Positions 42,798-51,770 are shown, counted from the first letter of the stretch. The stretch: DNA of 64,000 nt from Streptomyces corynorhini (GCF_003346515.1 NZ_QQNA01000035.1:19069-83068), one strand, 5' to 3'. Made by a program: numbers and translations. The notes: generated by a model from the letters alone, not told the origin.

Positions 42798-44060
42798 GTG
42801 AGCCCGACCAATCGCACCGTGGTCGTCACCGGTATCGGCGCAACCACACCACTGGGTGGCGACAGCGTCTCGACCTGGGAAGGTCTGCTCGCGGGCCGCT
42901 CCGGGGTACGCACCCTGGAAGGCGAGCGTTTCGAGACCCTCCCGGTCCGCATCGCCGCCACCGCCGCCGTGGACCCGGGCGAGGTACTGCCCCGTCCGCT
43001 CGCGCGCAAGCTGGACCGCTCGGCGCAGTTCGCGCTGATCGCGGCCCGCGAGGCGTGGGCCGACGCGGGCTTCACCGCGCGCGCCGGTGAGGACACCTCG
43101 GTCGACGCGGACCGGCTCGGGACCGTGATCGCCTCCGGCATCGGCGGCGTGACCACCCTGCTCGACCAGTACGACGTGCTCAAGGAGCGCGGTGAGCGCC
43201 GCGTCTCCCCGCACACCGTGCCGATGCTGATGCCCAACAGCCCCTCCGCCAACGTCAGCCTGGAGGTGGGCGCCCGCGCGGGCGTGCACACCCCGGTCTC
43301 CGCCTGCGCGTCGGGCGCCGAGGCCGTCGGCTACGCCGTGGAGATGATCCGTACTGGCCGGGCCGACGTCGTCGTCGCCGGTGGTACGGAAGCGGCCATC
43401 CACCCGCTGCCCATGGCGGCGTTCGCCAACATGATGGCGATGTCCAAGAACAACGAGCACCCCACCGAGGCGTCCCGCCCGTACGACACGGGCCGTGACG
43501 GTTTCGTCATGGGCGAGGGCTCGGGCGTCGTCGTCCTGGAGTCCGCGGAACACGCGGCCAAGCGGGGCGCGCGCGTCTACTGCGAGATCCTGGGCCAGGG
43601 CCTGTCCTCCGACGCCCACCACATCGCCCAGCCCGAGCCCACCGGCCGCGGCATCGCGAAGGCCATGCAGAACCTGCTCGACTCGTCGGACCTCAAGCCC
43701 GCCGAGATCGCGCACCTCAACGCCCACGCGACCTCCACGCCGCAGGGCGACGTCGCCGAGATCAAGGCGCTGCGCCGGGTCCTGGGCGACGACCTCGACC
43801 ATGTCGCGATCTCGGCGACGAAGTCGATGACCGGCCATCTCCTGGGCGGCGCGGGCGGCGTCGAGACGGTCGCCACCGCTCTCGCCCTGTACCACCGCAC
43901 GGCCCCGCCGACGATCAACATCGACCACCTCGACGAGGAGGTCGACGCGGACGTCGTGCGCGGCGAGGCCCGTACGCTCCCGAGCGGCACGATCGCGGCT
44001 ATCAACAACTCGTTCGGCTTCGGCGGCCACAACGTGGTGCTGGCGCTGCGCACGGTGTGA
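42798..44060 (+). CDS. fabF: Beta-ketoacyl-ACP synthase II
   Basis: A 420-residue condensing enzyme from GTG 42798. The triad is clear: Cys in VSACASGAEAVG, His in HLNAHATSTPQGD and His in TKSMTGHLLGGAGG. It elongates acyl chains on AcpP. Last gene of the operon, 76 nt after acpP and followed by a strong terminator at 44119. Full family length, no anomalies. Confidence 0.97.
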   Translation: MSPTNRTVVVTGIGATTPLGGDSVSTWEGLLAGRSGVRTLEGERFETLPVRIAATAAVDPGEVLPRPLARKLDRSAQFALIAAREAWADAGFTARAGEDTSVDADRLGTVIASGIGGVTTLLDQYDVLKERGERRVSPHTVPMLMPNSPSANVSLEVGARAGVHTPVSACASGAEAVGYAVEMIRTGRADVVVAGGTEAAIHPLPMAAFANMMAMSKNNEHPTEASRPYDTGRDGFVMGEGSGVVVLESAEHAAKRGARVYCEILGQGLSSDAHHIAQPEPTGRGIAKAMQNLLDSSDLKPAEIAHLNAHATSTPQGDVAEIKALRRVLGDDLDHVAISATKSMTGHLLGGAGGVETVATALALYHRTAPPTINIDHLDEEVDADVVRGEARTLPSGTIAAINNSFGFGGHNVVLALRTV

Positions 44061-44118
44061 TCCGACCGCACGGACCGAACGGACCGTACCGACCGAACGG
44101 ACCGAACGGACCGAACGG

Positions 44119-44160
44119 AAGTGCCCGGCAGGGGATTCTCTCCCTGCCGGGCACTTTCGT
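44119..44160 (+). terminator. Terminator of the fab operon
   Basis: A perfect 15-bp stem, AAGTGCCCGGCAGGG with CCCTGCCGGGCACTT, and an 8-nt loop, followed by TCGT. Short CGAACGGAC repeats (44067-44118) lead up to it. Confidence 0.95.
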
Positions 44161-44261
44161 CTGAGCAGCGGGCTCACCCGCTCACCCCACCCGTCCGTGA
44201 CGGACGGCGGCTCACGTCGTTGCCACAGTGAACGCACGACAAGCCGGGGGTTGAGCGGGGA

Positions 44262-44783
44262 ATGACATCGTTCGAGACGGAGTGGACGCGGCTCAAGCAG
44301 GACGCCGCGACCCGTTCCGTCCGCAGGCTCGCGAGCGCCGACGCGGCGGCGGCCGGGGGCGGCTCAGGCGACGTGAAGTCGACGAAGTCCGCGTGGACGG
44401 CTGCGGGGAACGGGGTCGGCGGGCTGAGGGCCGGTATCACCGAGGCCCGGAGCGCGCTGGACCGGGGCCAGGAGGGCCTGCGGACGGCGGGTGGCGTGGG
44501 GAGCGCGGCGGCCCAGGCGGTGGTCTTCCGTTCCTGGGACGCCTACTTGAAGAAGGTGTCGGGCCGGTGTACCGCCCTCGCGCAGCAGTTACGGACGGCG
44601 GGCAGCGACCTGCACGGGAGCGACAAGGCCGTCGAGCAGGACTTCGCCCGGCTGAGGGCCGCGTACGAGGACACCCCCGCCGTCGGCGGCAGGGACAGCG
44701 CCAGTAGCGGTGCGAGTGGCAGTGGCAGTGGCAGTAGCCGTGCCACTGGCTGTGCCAGTAGCAGTGGCGACGGAGACCGGTGA
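44262..44783 (+). CDS. ESX/WXG100-like helical protein
   Basis: A 173-residue protein from ATG 44262 (MTSFETEWTRLKQDAA). It is almost wholly helical for ~130 residues with a central turn around GGVGSAAAQAVVF, in the way of WXG100-type secreted hairpins, though no strict WXG is seen (SAWTAAGNGVGGLRAGI is nearest). The C-terminal ~35 residues are Ser/Gly-rich and probably disordered. It lies 3 nt before a hydrolase whose N-terminus is also ESX-like, so the two may be secreted as a pair. That is inference from pattern and order. Confidence 0.75.
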   Translation: MTSFETEWTRLKQDAATRSVRRLASADAAAAGGGSGDVKSTKSAWTAAGNGVGGLRAGITEARSALDRGQEGLRTAGGVGSAAAQAVVFRSWDAYLKKVSGRCTALAQQLRTAGSDLHGSDKAVEQDFARLRAAYEDTPAVGGRDSASSGASGSGSGSSRATGCASSSGDGDR

Positions 44784-44786
44784 CCG

Positions 44787-46592
44787 GTGACCCGACCGAT
44801 GGACTTCACCACGCTCAAGTCCCTCAAGCCCTCGGCGTACGAGGACGCGGCGGGCGGATACCAGGCCGCCGTCGCCATGGCCTCCCGGACGAAGGACGAG
44901 ATCGAGAACGGCATCGCGGCGGCGCTGCGCGGATCGCTCAGGGGCGAGGCGGCCGAGGCGGCGCTGCGTGAACTGGGCCAGCTGCGAAAGAACTTCCACT
45001 ACATCCAGATCGAGTGCGGCCTGGTCAGCACGGCGCTACGGGCCTTCGCGGCGGATGTGCTCCCGGCGAAGCGGAAACTGGACGCGGCCGTCGCGGACGC
45101 CGTGGCCCGCGCGTTCACGGTCGGCCCCGGCGGTTCGGTCGGCTATCCGGCGGCGGGTGCCGAGGTCGACGGCCGACTCCCCAAGGGCGGCGCCGCGAAC
45201 GGCACCACCGACGAAACGGCCCGCGCCGTCAACCGCCAGGCGGCCGGCTTCGACCCCAACCCGAACCTCGCGTACGCGCAGGACTGCGCGGACCGCATCG
45301 CCTCGGCCATCGAGGAGGCCACCGCGGTCGACCGGAAATGGGCCCCGCACCTGCGCCGCCTGGAAGCGGACGACGACCTGACGGTCTCGGCGGCGGACCT
45401 GGCGGACGCCGCGGACGACATGGACAACCTGCGCGGTGCCGCGGCGTCGTACCTGGACGACCTCAAGGCCCCTCCGAAGGACGCCACCCCGGAGGCGAAC
45501 GCCGCCTGGTGGCACGCCCTCACCCCCGAGGAACAGGCCGACTACCTGGCCCTCTTCCCCGACCGCGTCGGCGCCATGGACGGCCTCCCATCCGACGTCC
45601 GCGACGAGGCGAACCGTACGGTGCTGGACGAGAGGCGCGGGCGGTACCAACTGGAGCTGGACGCGATCCCGCCGGAGCCCGCCGACAGGCTGAGGGCGCT
45701 GGGCCCGGATGTGGTGGCGTACTCGGACGAGTGGCTCGCCTGGCGCGACAAGTACAAGGACCGGAAGGAGCATCTGGAAGCCTCGCTCAAGGGGATGGAC
45801 GCCATTCAGGCGAGGTTCGACCGCACCGGGAGCGGCTTACCAGAGGCTTACCTGCTCGGCTTCGACCCAGAAGCAAACGGAGACGGCCGGGTCATCCTGG
45901 CCAACGGAAACCCGGACACCGCCGACCATACGGCGATTTACGTTCCTGGCACGAAATCCAAGCTGTCGAGAATCGGTGACGGCGACACCTTTGGTGATCT
46001 TGGTCGTAGCGAACGGCTTTGGGCTACGAGTCAAAGCATGGCTCCGGACAGACGCATCTCAACCATCACGTGGCTCGACTATGACGCCCCTGACGACATC
46101 CCGCATGCGACGATGAGCTCATACTCCGACAAAGGTGGGCCGACACTGCGTGAGTTCCTCGACGGCAACAAGACGGCTCACGAATATTCGACAGGCAGTT
46201 CTGCTCACACCACGGTGATCGGCCACAGCTACGGCAGCACGGTGGTGGGAGTCGCAACCCGGTCGGGCGGCATGCTGGACGGTTCCATGGCTGATGACAT
46301 CGTCGTAGCAGGAAGTCCCGGCATGCGAGTGGACCGCGCCGCCGATCTCGGACTCCGCCCCGGACACGTGTGGGCCATGGGAGCCTCCTGGGACGATCAA
46401 GTCGTTCGGCAGGGAGGGCGTTTAGTAGGACTCGGAGACAACTTGACGATCCCTACGGACGAGTCCTTCGGCGGAAACATCGTGGAGAGCGACTCCACGG
46501 ACCACAGCGGCTTCTGGAACAGAAATTCCACTAGCCTCCGAAACCAGGCCGCCGTCGTTACCGAAAATTTCGAGAAGGTGGAACTTGAATAA
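44787..46592 (+). CDS. ESX-like N-terminal domain joined to DUF1023-type alpha/beta hydrolase
   Basis: A 601-residue protein from GTG 44787 (ATG 44799 is an alternative). Residues ~1-340 are helical (MDFTTLKSLKPSAYEDAAGG, LRELGQLRKNFHYIQIE) and coded in ~70 percent GC DNA. From about residue 350 (YLLGFDPEANGDGR) the alpha/beta hydrolase domain begins: HTAIYVPGTKSKLSR, TITWLDYDAPDDI, elbow VIGHSYGSTVVG, VVAGSPGMRVD, WDDQVV and a late DSTDHSGFWNR. Here GC falls to about 60 percent or less and two rare TTA codons appear (45837 and 46422), making translation bldA-dependent. This domain change fits a modular secreted effector with exchanged C-terminal part. Confidence 0.88.
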   Translation: MTRPMDFTTLKSLKPSAYEDAAGGYQAAVAMASRTKDEIENGIAAALRGSLRGEAAEAALRELGQLRKNFHYIQIECGLVSTALRAFAADVLPAKRKLDAAVADAVARAFTVGPGGSVGYPAAGAEVDGRLPKGGAANGTTDETARAVNRQAAGFDPNPNLAYAQDCADRIASAIEEATAVDRKWAPHLRRLEADDDLTVSAADLADAADDMDNLRGAAASYLDDLKAPPKDATPEANAAWWHALTPEEQADYLALFPDRVGAMDGLPSDVRDEANRTVLDERRGRYQLELDAIPPEPADRLRALGPDVVAYSDEWLAWRDKYKDRKEHLEASLKGMDAIQARFDRTGSGLPEAYLLGFDPEANGDGRVILANGNPDTADHTAIYVPGTKSKLSRIGDGDTFGDLGRSERLWATSQSMAPDRRISTITWLDYDAPDDIPHATMSSYSDKGGPTLREFLDGNKTAHEYSTGSSAHTTVIGHSYGSTVVGVATRSGGMLDGSMADDIVVAGSPGMRVDRAADLGLRPGHVWAMGASWDDQVVRQGGRLVGLGDNLTIPTDESFGGNIVESDSTDHSGFWNRNSTSLRNQAAVVTENFEKVELE

Positions 46593-47091
46593 GGTAACGG
46601 CCATTCCGGCCGTGCTGGCGTGCGCACTACTAGCCACAGCGGGGTGTACAGACATGAAGGATTTCGAAGTTCCTGTTCGCGACGCGGAGAAGGTCCAGCA
46701 GGCGACAGAGCGCAAATCCAGCCAGATCATGGAGCTGCTCGGCATGAAAGGGAAGCTCACCCAGTCCGGCGCGTTGCCCTCACCGTGTTCGGAAGACGGC
46801 TCCGAGAGTGGCACGCTCCAGGCGTACCACCCCTGGAGCGTATACGGTGTGCCCAACGAAGAGTTGACATCGGCAATGGGTCGACTCCGCGAGAGGCTCC
46901 CGAAAAACGGCTGGCGAATCATCAAGGAGGGACCGGACGGAACCGCGTCCAAAGCTCCACAGATCGTCGCCGACTCGACGGACAAAGAGTTCTCTGCCGA
47001 CATCAGGCTGTCCGTCGAACCTGCCGGAAGCGACAAGACCTCGCTGATCGAAGTCACCGTCGTTTCCGCCTGCTTCCGGAAGCAGAAGTAG
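46585..47091 (+). CDS. Small lipoprotein coupled to the hydrolase, possible partner or immunity protein
   Basis: A 168-residue protein. TTG 46585 is the likely start: it overlaps the hydrolase stop by 8 nt and AGAAGGTGG lies just before it. The signal peptide (ACALLATAGC) ends in a lipobox, so the protein is anchored on the outer face of the membrane. The mature part is soluble (YHPWSVYGVPNEELTSAMGR, LPKNGWRIIKEGPDG) with two cysteines. GC is near 53-58 percent, as low as the end of the hydrolase gene, so both arrived together. An immunity or regulatory role toward the hydrolase is inference. Confidence 0.82.
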   Translation: MNKVTAIPAVLACALLATAGCTDMKDFEVPVRDAEKVQQATERKSSQIMELLGMKGKLTQSGALPSPCSEDGSESGTLQAYHPWSVYGVPNEELTSAMGRLRERLPKNGWRIIKEGPDGTASKAPQIVADSTDKEFSADIRLSVEPAGSDKTSLIEVTVVSACFRKQK

Positions 47092-47129
47092 CGCATCCAG
47101 CACCGGGGAGCGGCGCCCCGCGCCGCCCC

Positions 47130-48005
47130 TCACCCGTCAAAGCTGGCGAAATACGTCGCCGCCATATCCTCCTCCCCGTGCCCCTGCTCCTCCGCCCTCC
47201 GGAACCGTTCCGCCGCGGCCGACGCCAGGTCCAGGCGTACGCCCTGCGCGGCGCCGGCGGCGACGATGAGGCGGGCGTCCTTGGCGGCGGTGGTGACCGA
47301 GAAGCTCGGGGTGTAGTCCTCGTTCAGGATCGCCGCGGACTTGGCGTGCAGGTAGCCGCAGTCCAGCGCCCCGCCCGCCATCGCGTCCAGAAAGTGGCGC
47401 GGGTCGACGTCGAGGCCCCTCGCCAGGGCCATGGCCTCCGCCGCGCCGTTGGTGAGGGTGAGGACCCAGCCGTTGCAGACCAGCTTCAGCCGGCTGGCGG
47501 CGCCCGTGGAGCCGTCCTCCGCGAGCCAGACCGTACGGTTGCCGACCGCGTCCAGGACGGTGGCCAGCGGGGCGCGCGCCTGCTCGGGGCCCGCCGCCAG
47601 GATCAGCAGGTCGCCGCTCTCGGCCGGGGCCCTGGTGCCCAGGACGGGCGCGTCGACGAAGACCAGGCCGTGGTGGCGGGCGAGGTCGGCCAGCGGGGCG
47701 ACGGCCTCGACGCCCGTCGTGGTCGACTGGAGCCAGACGGCGCCCGGTCGCAGCCCCGGCGAGGCGGCCGTCATCGCCTCCAGGACGGCCGGACCGTCGT
47801 ACAGCATGGTGAGGATCACATCGGCGCCGGTCACCGCCTCGGCGGGCGTCGCGGCGGGCGTCGCGCCGTCGGCGGCGAGGGCTTCGGCCTTGGCGGGGGT
47901 ACGGTTCCAGACGCGGACGTCGTGTCCAGTGCGGCAGAGGTTGCGGGCCATCGCGGCGCCCATGATGCCGGCGCCGAGGACGGCCACGGTCGGTCGTTCA
48001 GTCAT
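47130..48005 (-). CDS. 6-phosphogluconate/3-hydroxyisobutyrate dehydrogenase-family protein
   Basis: A 291-residue beta-hydroxyacid dehydrogenase from ATG 48005. The Rossmann motif is VAVLGAGIMGAAMARNL, substrate-binding is in VFVDAPVLGTRAPAESG, and the catalytic Lys is in ASRLKLVCNGWVL. It oxidises or reduces a small hydroxyacid or acts as an imine reductase-like enzyme; the substrate cannot be told. Its start lies 5 nt beyond a group II intron, which cuts it off from its probable leaderless promoter near 50000. It faces the effector-like trio. Confidence 0.9.
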   Translation of the reverse strand: MTERPTVAVLGAGIMGAAMARNLCRTGHDVRVWNRTPAKAEALAADGATPAATPAEAVTGADVILTMLYDGPAVLEAMTAASPGLRPGAVWLQSTTTGVEAVAPLADLARHHGLVFVDAPVLGTRAPAESGDLLILAAGPEQARAPLATVLDAVGNRTVWLAEDGSTGAASRLKLVCNGWVLTLTNGAAEAMALARGLDVDPRHFLDAMAGGALDCGYLHAKSAAILNEDYTPSFSVTTAAKDARLIVAAGAAQGVRLDLASAAAERFRRAEEQGHGEEDMAATYFASFDG

Positions 48006-48057
48006 TGGTAGTCAGGGGCGCGGTGCTCTTTCGAGCCCGTTTCCCCATTCCCCTTTC

Positions 48058-48090
48058 AATCCGTGCGTGCGGTTTTCCCGCACACGGCTT
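48058..48090 (-). ncRNA. Group II intron domain V
   Basis: On the minus strand the 33-nt hairpin runs AAGCCGTGTGCGGG - AAAA - CCGCACGCACGGATT: two paired stems, a 2-nt bulge and a GNRA-like loop, with the conserved AGC catalytic triad at its start. It lies 22 nt past the stop of the intron-encoded protein, the usual position for the ribozyme core. Confidence 0.85.
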
Positions 48091-48112
48091 ACCGATGATC
48101 TTCCTGACAGGG

Positions 48113-49612
48113 TTACGCAGCCTTCGGATATCGAACAGAGCCACGCAGTTGGTACAGGCCGTGCCCGTTGAACCACTCGTCGGTCCATTCCTTGCGCTGT
48201 CCGGCTCGCAGGTTGCGTCCGCGTTTCTTAACCATAAGCCTGCGGAGCCGCCACACCACGTAATCGTCAACAGTTCGGAACTTCCCGGCGGCATTCCCGG
48301 TTCGGAAGTAGTTTCCCCAGCCGCGCAGGACTGGATTCAGATCCGCGATAACATCACGGATATCCCATCCCGACCGACGGCGGTCAGTCCGTTCCCGGAC
48401 CTTGTCCCGGAGTCTCTTCATCGCCGCTTTCGACGGCCAGCGGTGCAGGTAGAAGCGGACCGTGCCGTACTTCTCCCACGACCGGCCCGAAAAGCGAGCC
48501 CTGAAGTGGCAGCCGAGGAAGTCGAGTCCTTCCCGGCCCTCTCTGAGGTCAACTACCTTCGTCTTGTCCGGGTGCAGTTGCAGCCCCAGCGATCCAAGGA
48601 TTTCCCCGACCGCTTCCAGAGCAGCCCTGGCCTGGCGATCCGACCGGCACAGGACGACTCCGTCGTCCGCGTACCGAACCAGCTCACCCACTCCTCGCCT
48701 CATCAGCTCGGAATCCAGAACATGCAGGTAGATATTGGCCAGCAAGGGCGAGATCACCCCGCCCTGAGGTGTCCCGGCGACCGTCCGCCGAACCTCGCCG
48801 TCCACCATCACACCCGCCTGCAACCACAGACGGACCAGCTTGAGAACCCTGCGATCCGACACCCGGCGCCCCACTTCGACAAGGAGCCGGTCATGGCTGA
48901 TCTCGTCGAAGAAGCTTCGGATGTCGAATTCCACAACAAAGCGGCATCCCTTGGCGAAGCCGACTCTGAGCCGCTCCATCGCCTGCGTCGCCGACCGTTT
49001 CGGACGGAATCCATACGAGCACGGGGAGAATCCCGCCTCGAACACCGGCTCCAAAACAATCTTCGCCGCCTGCTGCGCCACCCTGTCACGAACCGCAGGA
49101 ATTCCCAGCGGCCTCACACCGCCTCGCGGTTTCGGGATATCCACACGCCTGGCGGGCGCGGGACGATACGTGCCCGCACGCAGAGAAACCTGGAGTTCAC
49201 CGAGCATCCGCCCAACTCCGTATTCTTTCTCCACGAATGACAGGGTGACCCGATCCACCCCGGCACTTCCTCTGTTGGCCCGGACCCGCTCCCACGCCTC
49301 CCACAGCACATCACCTCTGTGGATACGGTCGTACAGGGCGTGGAAACGCCGCTCCGGCGACTGCTTGGCCGCAGCCCATAGCCCGCGTTGAAGTTTTCGC
49401 ACTTTCGAGACGGACACACGTCCGTCCACTACAACGGGATTTGTCCCGTCGAGGTTGTTGTGCCGGGTGGTCCCGGCCATGCCCTCGCGCTTACCCTCGC
49501 TACAGACGTGATCAAAGTGAGGGCCCTTTCCTCCCGGCGCGTTATGTTGCACGCCGATCAGCGGTACTACGGCCCCCTCGGACTCCCGCTGCCCTCCGGA
49601 CGATTTCACCAT
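48113..49612 (-). CDS. ltrA: Group II intron reverse transcriptase/maturase
   Basis: A 499-residue protein from ATG 49612; the first ~60 residues are poorly conserved and the true start may be later. RT blocks are complete: RPLGIPAVRDRVAQQAAK, EFDIRSFFDEISHDRLL, TVAGTPQGGVISPLLANIYL, and the active-site LVRYADDGVVLC. The maturase X domain and a GIIM-type C-terminus follow (NPVLRGWGNYFRTGNAAGKF, GLYQLRG). There is no HNH endonuclease domain. It helps the intron RNA splice and retrotranspose. No inactivating changes are visible. Confidence 0.96.
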   Translation of the reverse strand: MVKSSGGQRESEGAVVPLIGVQHNAPGGKGPHFDHVCSEGKREGMAGTTRHNNLDGTNPVVVDGRVSVSKVRKLQRGLWAAAKQSPERRFHALYDRIHRGDVLWEAWERVRANRGSAGVDRVTLSFVEKEYGVGRMLGELQVSLRAGTYRPAPARRVDIPKPRGGVRPLGIPAVRDRVAQQAAKIVLEPVFEAGFSPCSYGFRPKRSATQAMERLRVGFAKGCRFVVEFDIRSFFDEISHDRLLVEVGRRVSDRRVLKLVRLWLQAGVMVDGEVRRTVAGTPQGGVISPLLANIYLHVLDSELMRRGVGELVRYADDGVVLCRSDRQARAALEAVGEILGSLGLQLHPDKTKVVDLREGREGLDFLGCHFRARFSGRSWEKYGTVRFYLHRWPSKAAMKRLRDKVRERTDRRRSGWDIRDVIADLNPVLRGWGNYFRTGNAAGKFRTVDDYVVWRLRRLMVKKRGRNLRAGQRKEWTDEWFNGHGLYQLRGSVRYPKAA

Positions 49613-50008
49613 CGGCTTATACGTCCGGTCTCTTGCCCGATGTCAGGCGTGGTCAGACGGGTCTCTCCTGTTCCGGCCCAGACTGTGCACACGTGCCGCC
49701 CTCCATACCCCGGGAGAACCCCGGAGGCTGACCCCGGAACAGGGCCTCCAGGACATGACCTTCGCCCTGCCATGACGGGCTCGGCTTCTCCGTTGTTGGT
49801 GTGACGAGGCTGCAAGGTTCGCTTCACGCTACGGCCCGCGTGCTTGCTCCCTCCAAAGAGGCTCTTGACATCCCGCTCAGCCCGCCGCGTCTCCACGACG
49901 AACCGGGACCTGCTACCGGGCACTCCGGTGTCTACCCGGACGGGACTTCCACCCGCAAGCCTGGACCAGCTTTCAGGACGCAACACGGCACCACCCTAAC
50001 CGAACAAC

Positions 50009-50044
50009 GTTCGTGTTGACACGAACAATGTTCTTACGTAGAAC
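50009..50044 (+). promoter_or_regulatory. Monooxygenase promoter overlapping a palindromic operator
   Basis: -35 TTGACA (50016-50021) and -10 TAGAAC (50039-50044) are 17 bp apart, and the -10 ends 7 nt before ATG 50052. The perfect palindrome GTTCGTGTTGACACGAAC (50009-50026) covers the -35, and further GAAC/GTTC boxes (50002-50014, 50023-50033) flank it. A repressor bound here would block the promoter. No regulator gene is adjacent. Confidence 0.8.
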
Positions 50045-50051
50045 GGTGTTC

Positions 50052-51770
50052 ATGAACAACGACGCGCATCAGGAAGATCAAGAAGTGGGGAAAGCGACGC
50101 GGGAGGAGGTGCGGAGGGAGGCGCGGAAGGAGGCGCGGACCGTCGACGTGACCGTGGTCGGAGCGGGGCCGGTGGGTCTCCTGCTCGCCGCCGAGCTGGC
50201 GCTCGCCGGGGCGACGGTGCACGTCCTTGAGCGACGGACCGAACCGGACACGGCACTGAAGGCGCAGGGCATCAACATGCCGACGGCCGAGGCGCTCGAC
50301 CGCCGCGGCCTGCTGCCCGCCGCCGAGGCCGTACAGCGGGAGACGCTCAAGCGTGTCGGACCGTTCGGCCCCGCGGCCGACGGCCGCGGGGCGCCCGGCG
50401 CGGGCCAACGGGCGCCCTGGTCCCGGTTCACCGGGCACTTCGCGGGCATGGTCCTCGACCCCGACCTCGTGGACTGGTCCGATCCGGACCTCGCCGCGCA
50501 CACCGCGGCCGGAGGCGCGCGGATGGTGCCGCAGCGTGAGCTGGAGGCGCTGCTCGCCGAGCACGCCGCGCGGCTCGGCGTGACGGTGCGCCGCGGTGTG
50601 GAGGTCACCGCGCTGGAGGACACCGGCGACGGCGTGGTCGTCGGCACTTCCGCCGGTACGGTGCGCACCGGGTGGCTGGTCGGGTGCGACGGCGGGCACA
50701 GCGCCGTACGCCGCCTCGCGGGCATCGGCTTCCCCGGCACCGACCCCGAGATCGTCGGGTACCAGGCGGTCGCCGACATCGCCGACCCGGAGACGCTCAC
50801 GGACGGCTGGACGTGGTCGCCCGAGGGCGTGTACCGCTACGGGCCCCAGCCCGGCCGGGTGGCCACCGTCGAGTTCGGTGTCACGCCCGCCGACCGGTCG
50901 GCACCGGTCAGCCTCGATGAGGTGCAGGGCAGTCTGCGCCGCGTCTCGGGCACCGACGTCACACTGACCGCGCTGCGCGCCGTCCCGACCCGCTGGAGCG
51001 ACCACACCCGCCAGGCCGCGGCCTACCGGTCGGGGCGGGTGCTGCTGGCCGGTGACGCCGCGCACGTACACCCGCCGTTCGGCGGCCAGGGGCTCAACCT
51101 CGGCGCCGGTGACGCGATGAACCTCGGGTGGAAGCTCGGCGCCGTGCTCGCCGGGTGGGCGCCCGAAGGGCTGCTGGACACCTACGACACCGAGCGCCGT
51201 CCCCTCGGCGCCTGGGTGCTGGACTGGACGCGGGCCCAGATCGGGGTGTTGCGCGGGGACGCCAAGTCGGCGGCGCTGCGAGGGATCGTGGCCGATCTGC
51301 TGAGCACGCGGGACGGCACGACGTACGCGGTCAAGAAGATCTCCGGAGTCGACCAGCGCGTCGACCTGTCGGGCGGGCTGCCCGGCGGCCCGCCCTGCGC
51401 CCCTTCGGGCGACCATCCGCTGGTCGGCAGGCTCGTCCCCGACCTGTGGCTGGCGGACGCGTCGCGGCTGGCCGACCACGGGCACGGCGGCGGATTCCTG
51501 CTGCTCGACCGCACTCGGGACGGCGCGTTCGCCCGTACCGCCTCGGCCTGGGCGGATCGGGTGCGCAGCGTGACCGACGACGACCACGCGACACCGACCG
51601 GGGGTCCGGTCGGGGTTCCGACCGGGGTGCTGGTACGGCCGGACGGGGTGGTGGCCTGGGCCTTCTCCGACGACGACGGCGCCGCCGACAGCAGCAGCAG
51701 CAGCGCCCGCGCCAGCAGCGGCATCACCGGCCTCGAAGCCGCGCTGCTCCGGTGGGCAGGCATGCCGTAA
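50052..51770 (+). CDS. FAD-dependent aromatic-type monooxygenase
   Basis: A 572-residue flavoprotein. ATG 50052 is placed by the leaderless promoter. After ~30 charged residues comes the FAD motif VVGAGPVGLLLAAELALAG with ending HVLERR, then the DG motif VGCDGGHSAVRRLAG and the second FAD motif LLAGDAAHVHPPFGGQGLN. These define the class A flavin monooxygenases (phenol hydroxylase/polyketide hydroxylase-like), which hydroxylate aromatic rings using NAD(P)H and O2. The C-terminal ~170 residues include a thioredoxin-like domain (LVPDLWLAD). A Ser run near the end is encoded by AGC repeats. Confidence 0.92.
   Translation: MNNDAHQEDQEVGKATREEVRREARKEARTVDVTVVGAGPVGLLLAAELALAGATVHVLERRTEPDTALKAQGINMPTAEALDRRGLLPAAEAVQRETLKRVGPFGPAADGRGAPGAGQRAPWSRFTGHFAGMVLDPDLVDWSDPDLAAHTAAGGARMVPQRELEALLAEHAARLGVTVRRGVEVTALEDTGDGVVVGTSAGTVRTGWLVGCDGGHSAVRRLAGIGFPGTDPEIVGYQAVADIADPETLTDGWTWSPEGVYRYGPQPGRVATVEFGVTPADRSAPVSLDEVQGSLRRVSGTDVTLTALRAVPTRWSDHTRQAAAYRSGRVLLAGDAAHVHPPFGGQGLNLGAGDAMNLGWKLGAVLAGWAPEGLLDTYDTERRPLGAWVLDWTRAQIGVLRGDAKSAALRGIVADLLSTRDGTTYAVKKISGVDQRVDLSGGLPGGPPCAPSGDHPLVGRLVPDLWLADASRLADHGHGGGFLLLDRTRDGAFARTASAWADRVRSVTDDDHATPTGGPVGVPTGVLVRPDGVVAWAFSDDDGAADSSSSSARASSGITGLEAALLRWAGMP

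Larger units (their letters stand above)
48011..49991 (-). mobile_element. Group II intron
   Basis: A retroelement of about 1.98 kb on the minus strand. It has a 5' end GTGCCG (first base at 49991), a ribozyme portion (49613-49991), the intron-encoded protein (48113-49612), domain V (48058-48090), a domain VI-like stem and a 3' end ..TGAC near 48011. The ends are inferred from group II consensus (GUGYG and AY). With them removed, the -10-like TAGGGT joins 6 nt before ATG 48005, which supports the boundaries. Inserted between the dehydrogenase and the divergent monooxygenase gene. Confidence 0.85.
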
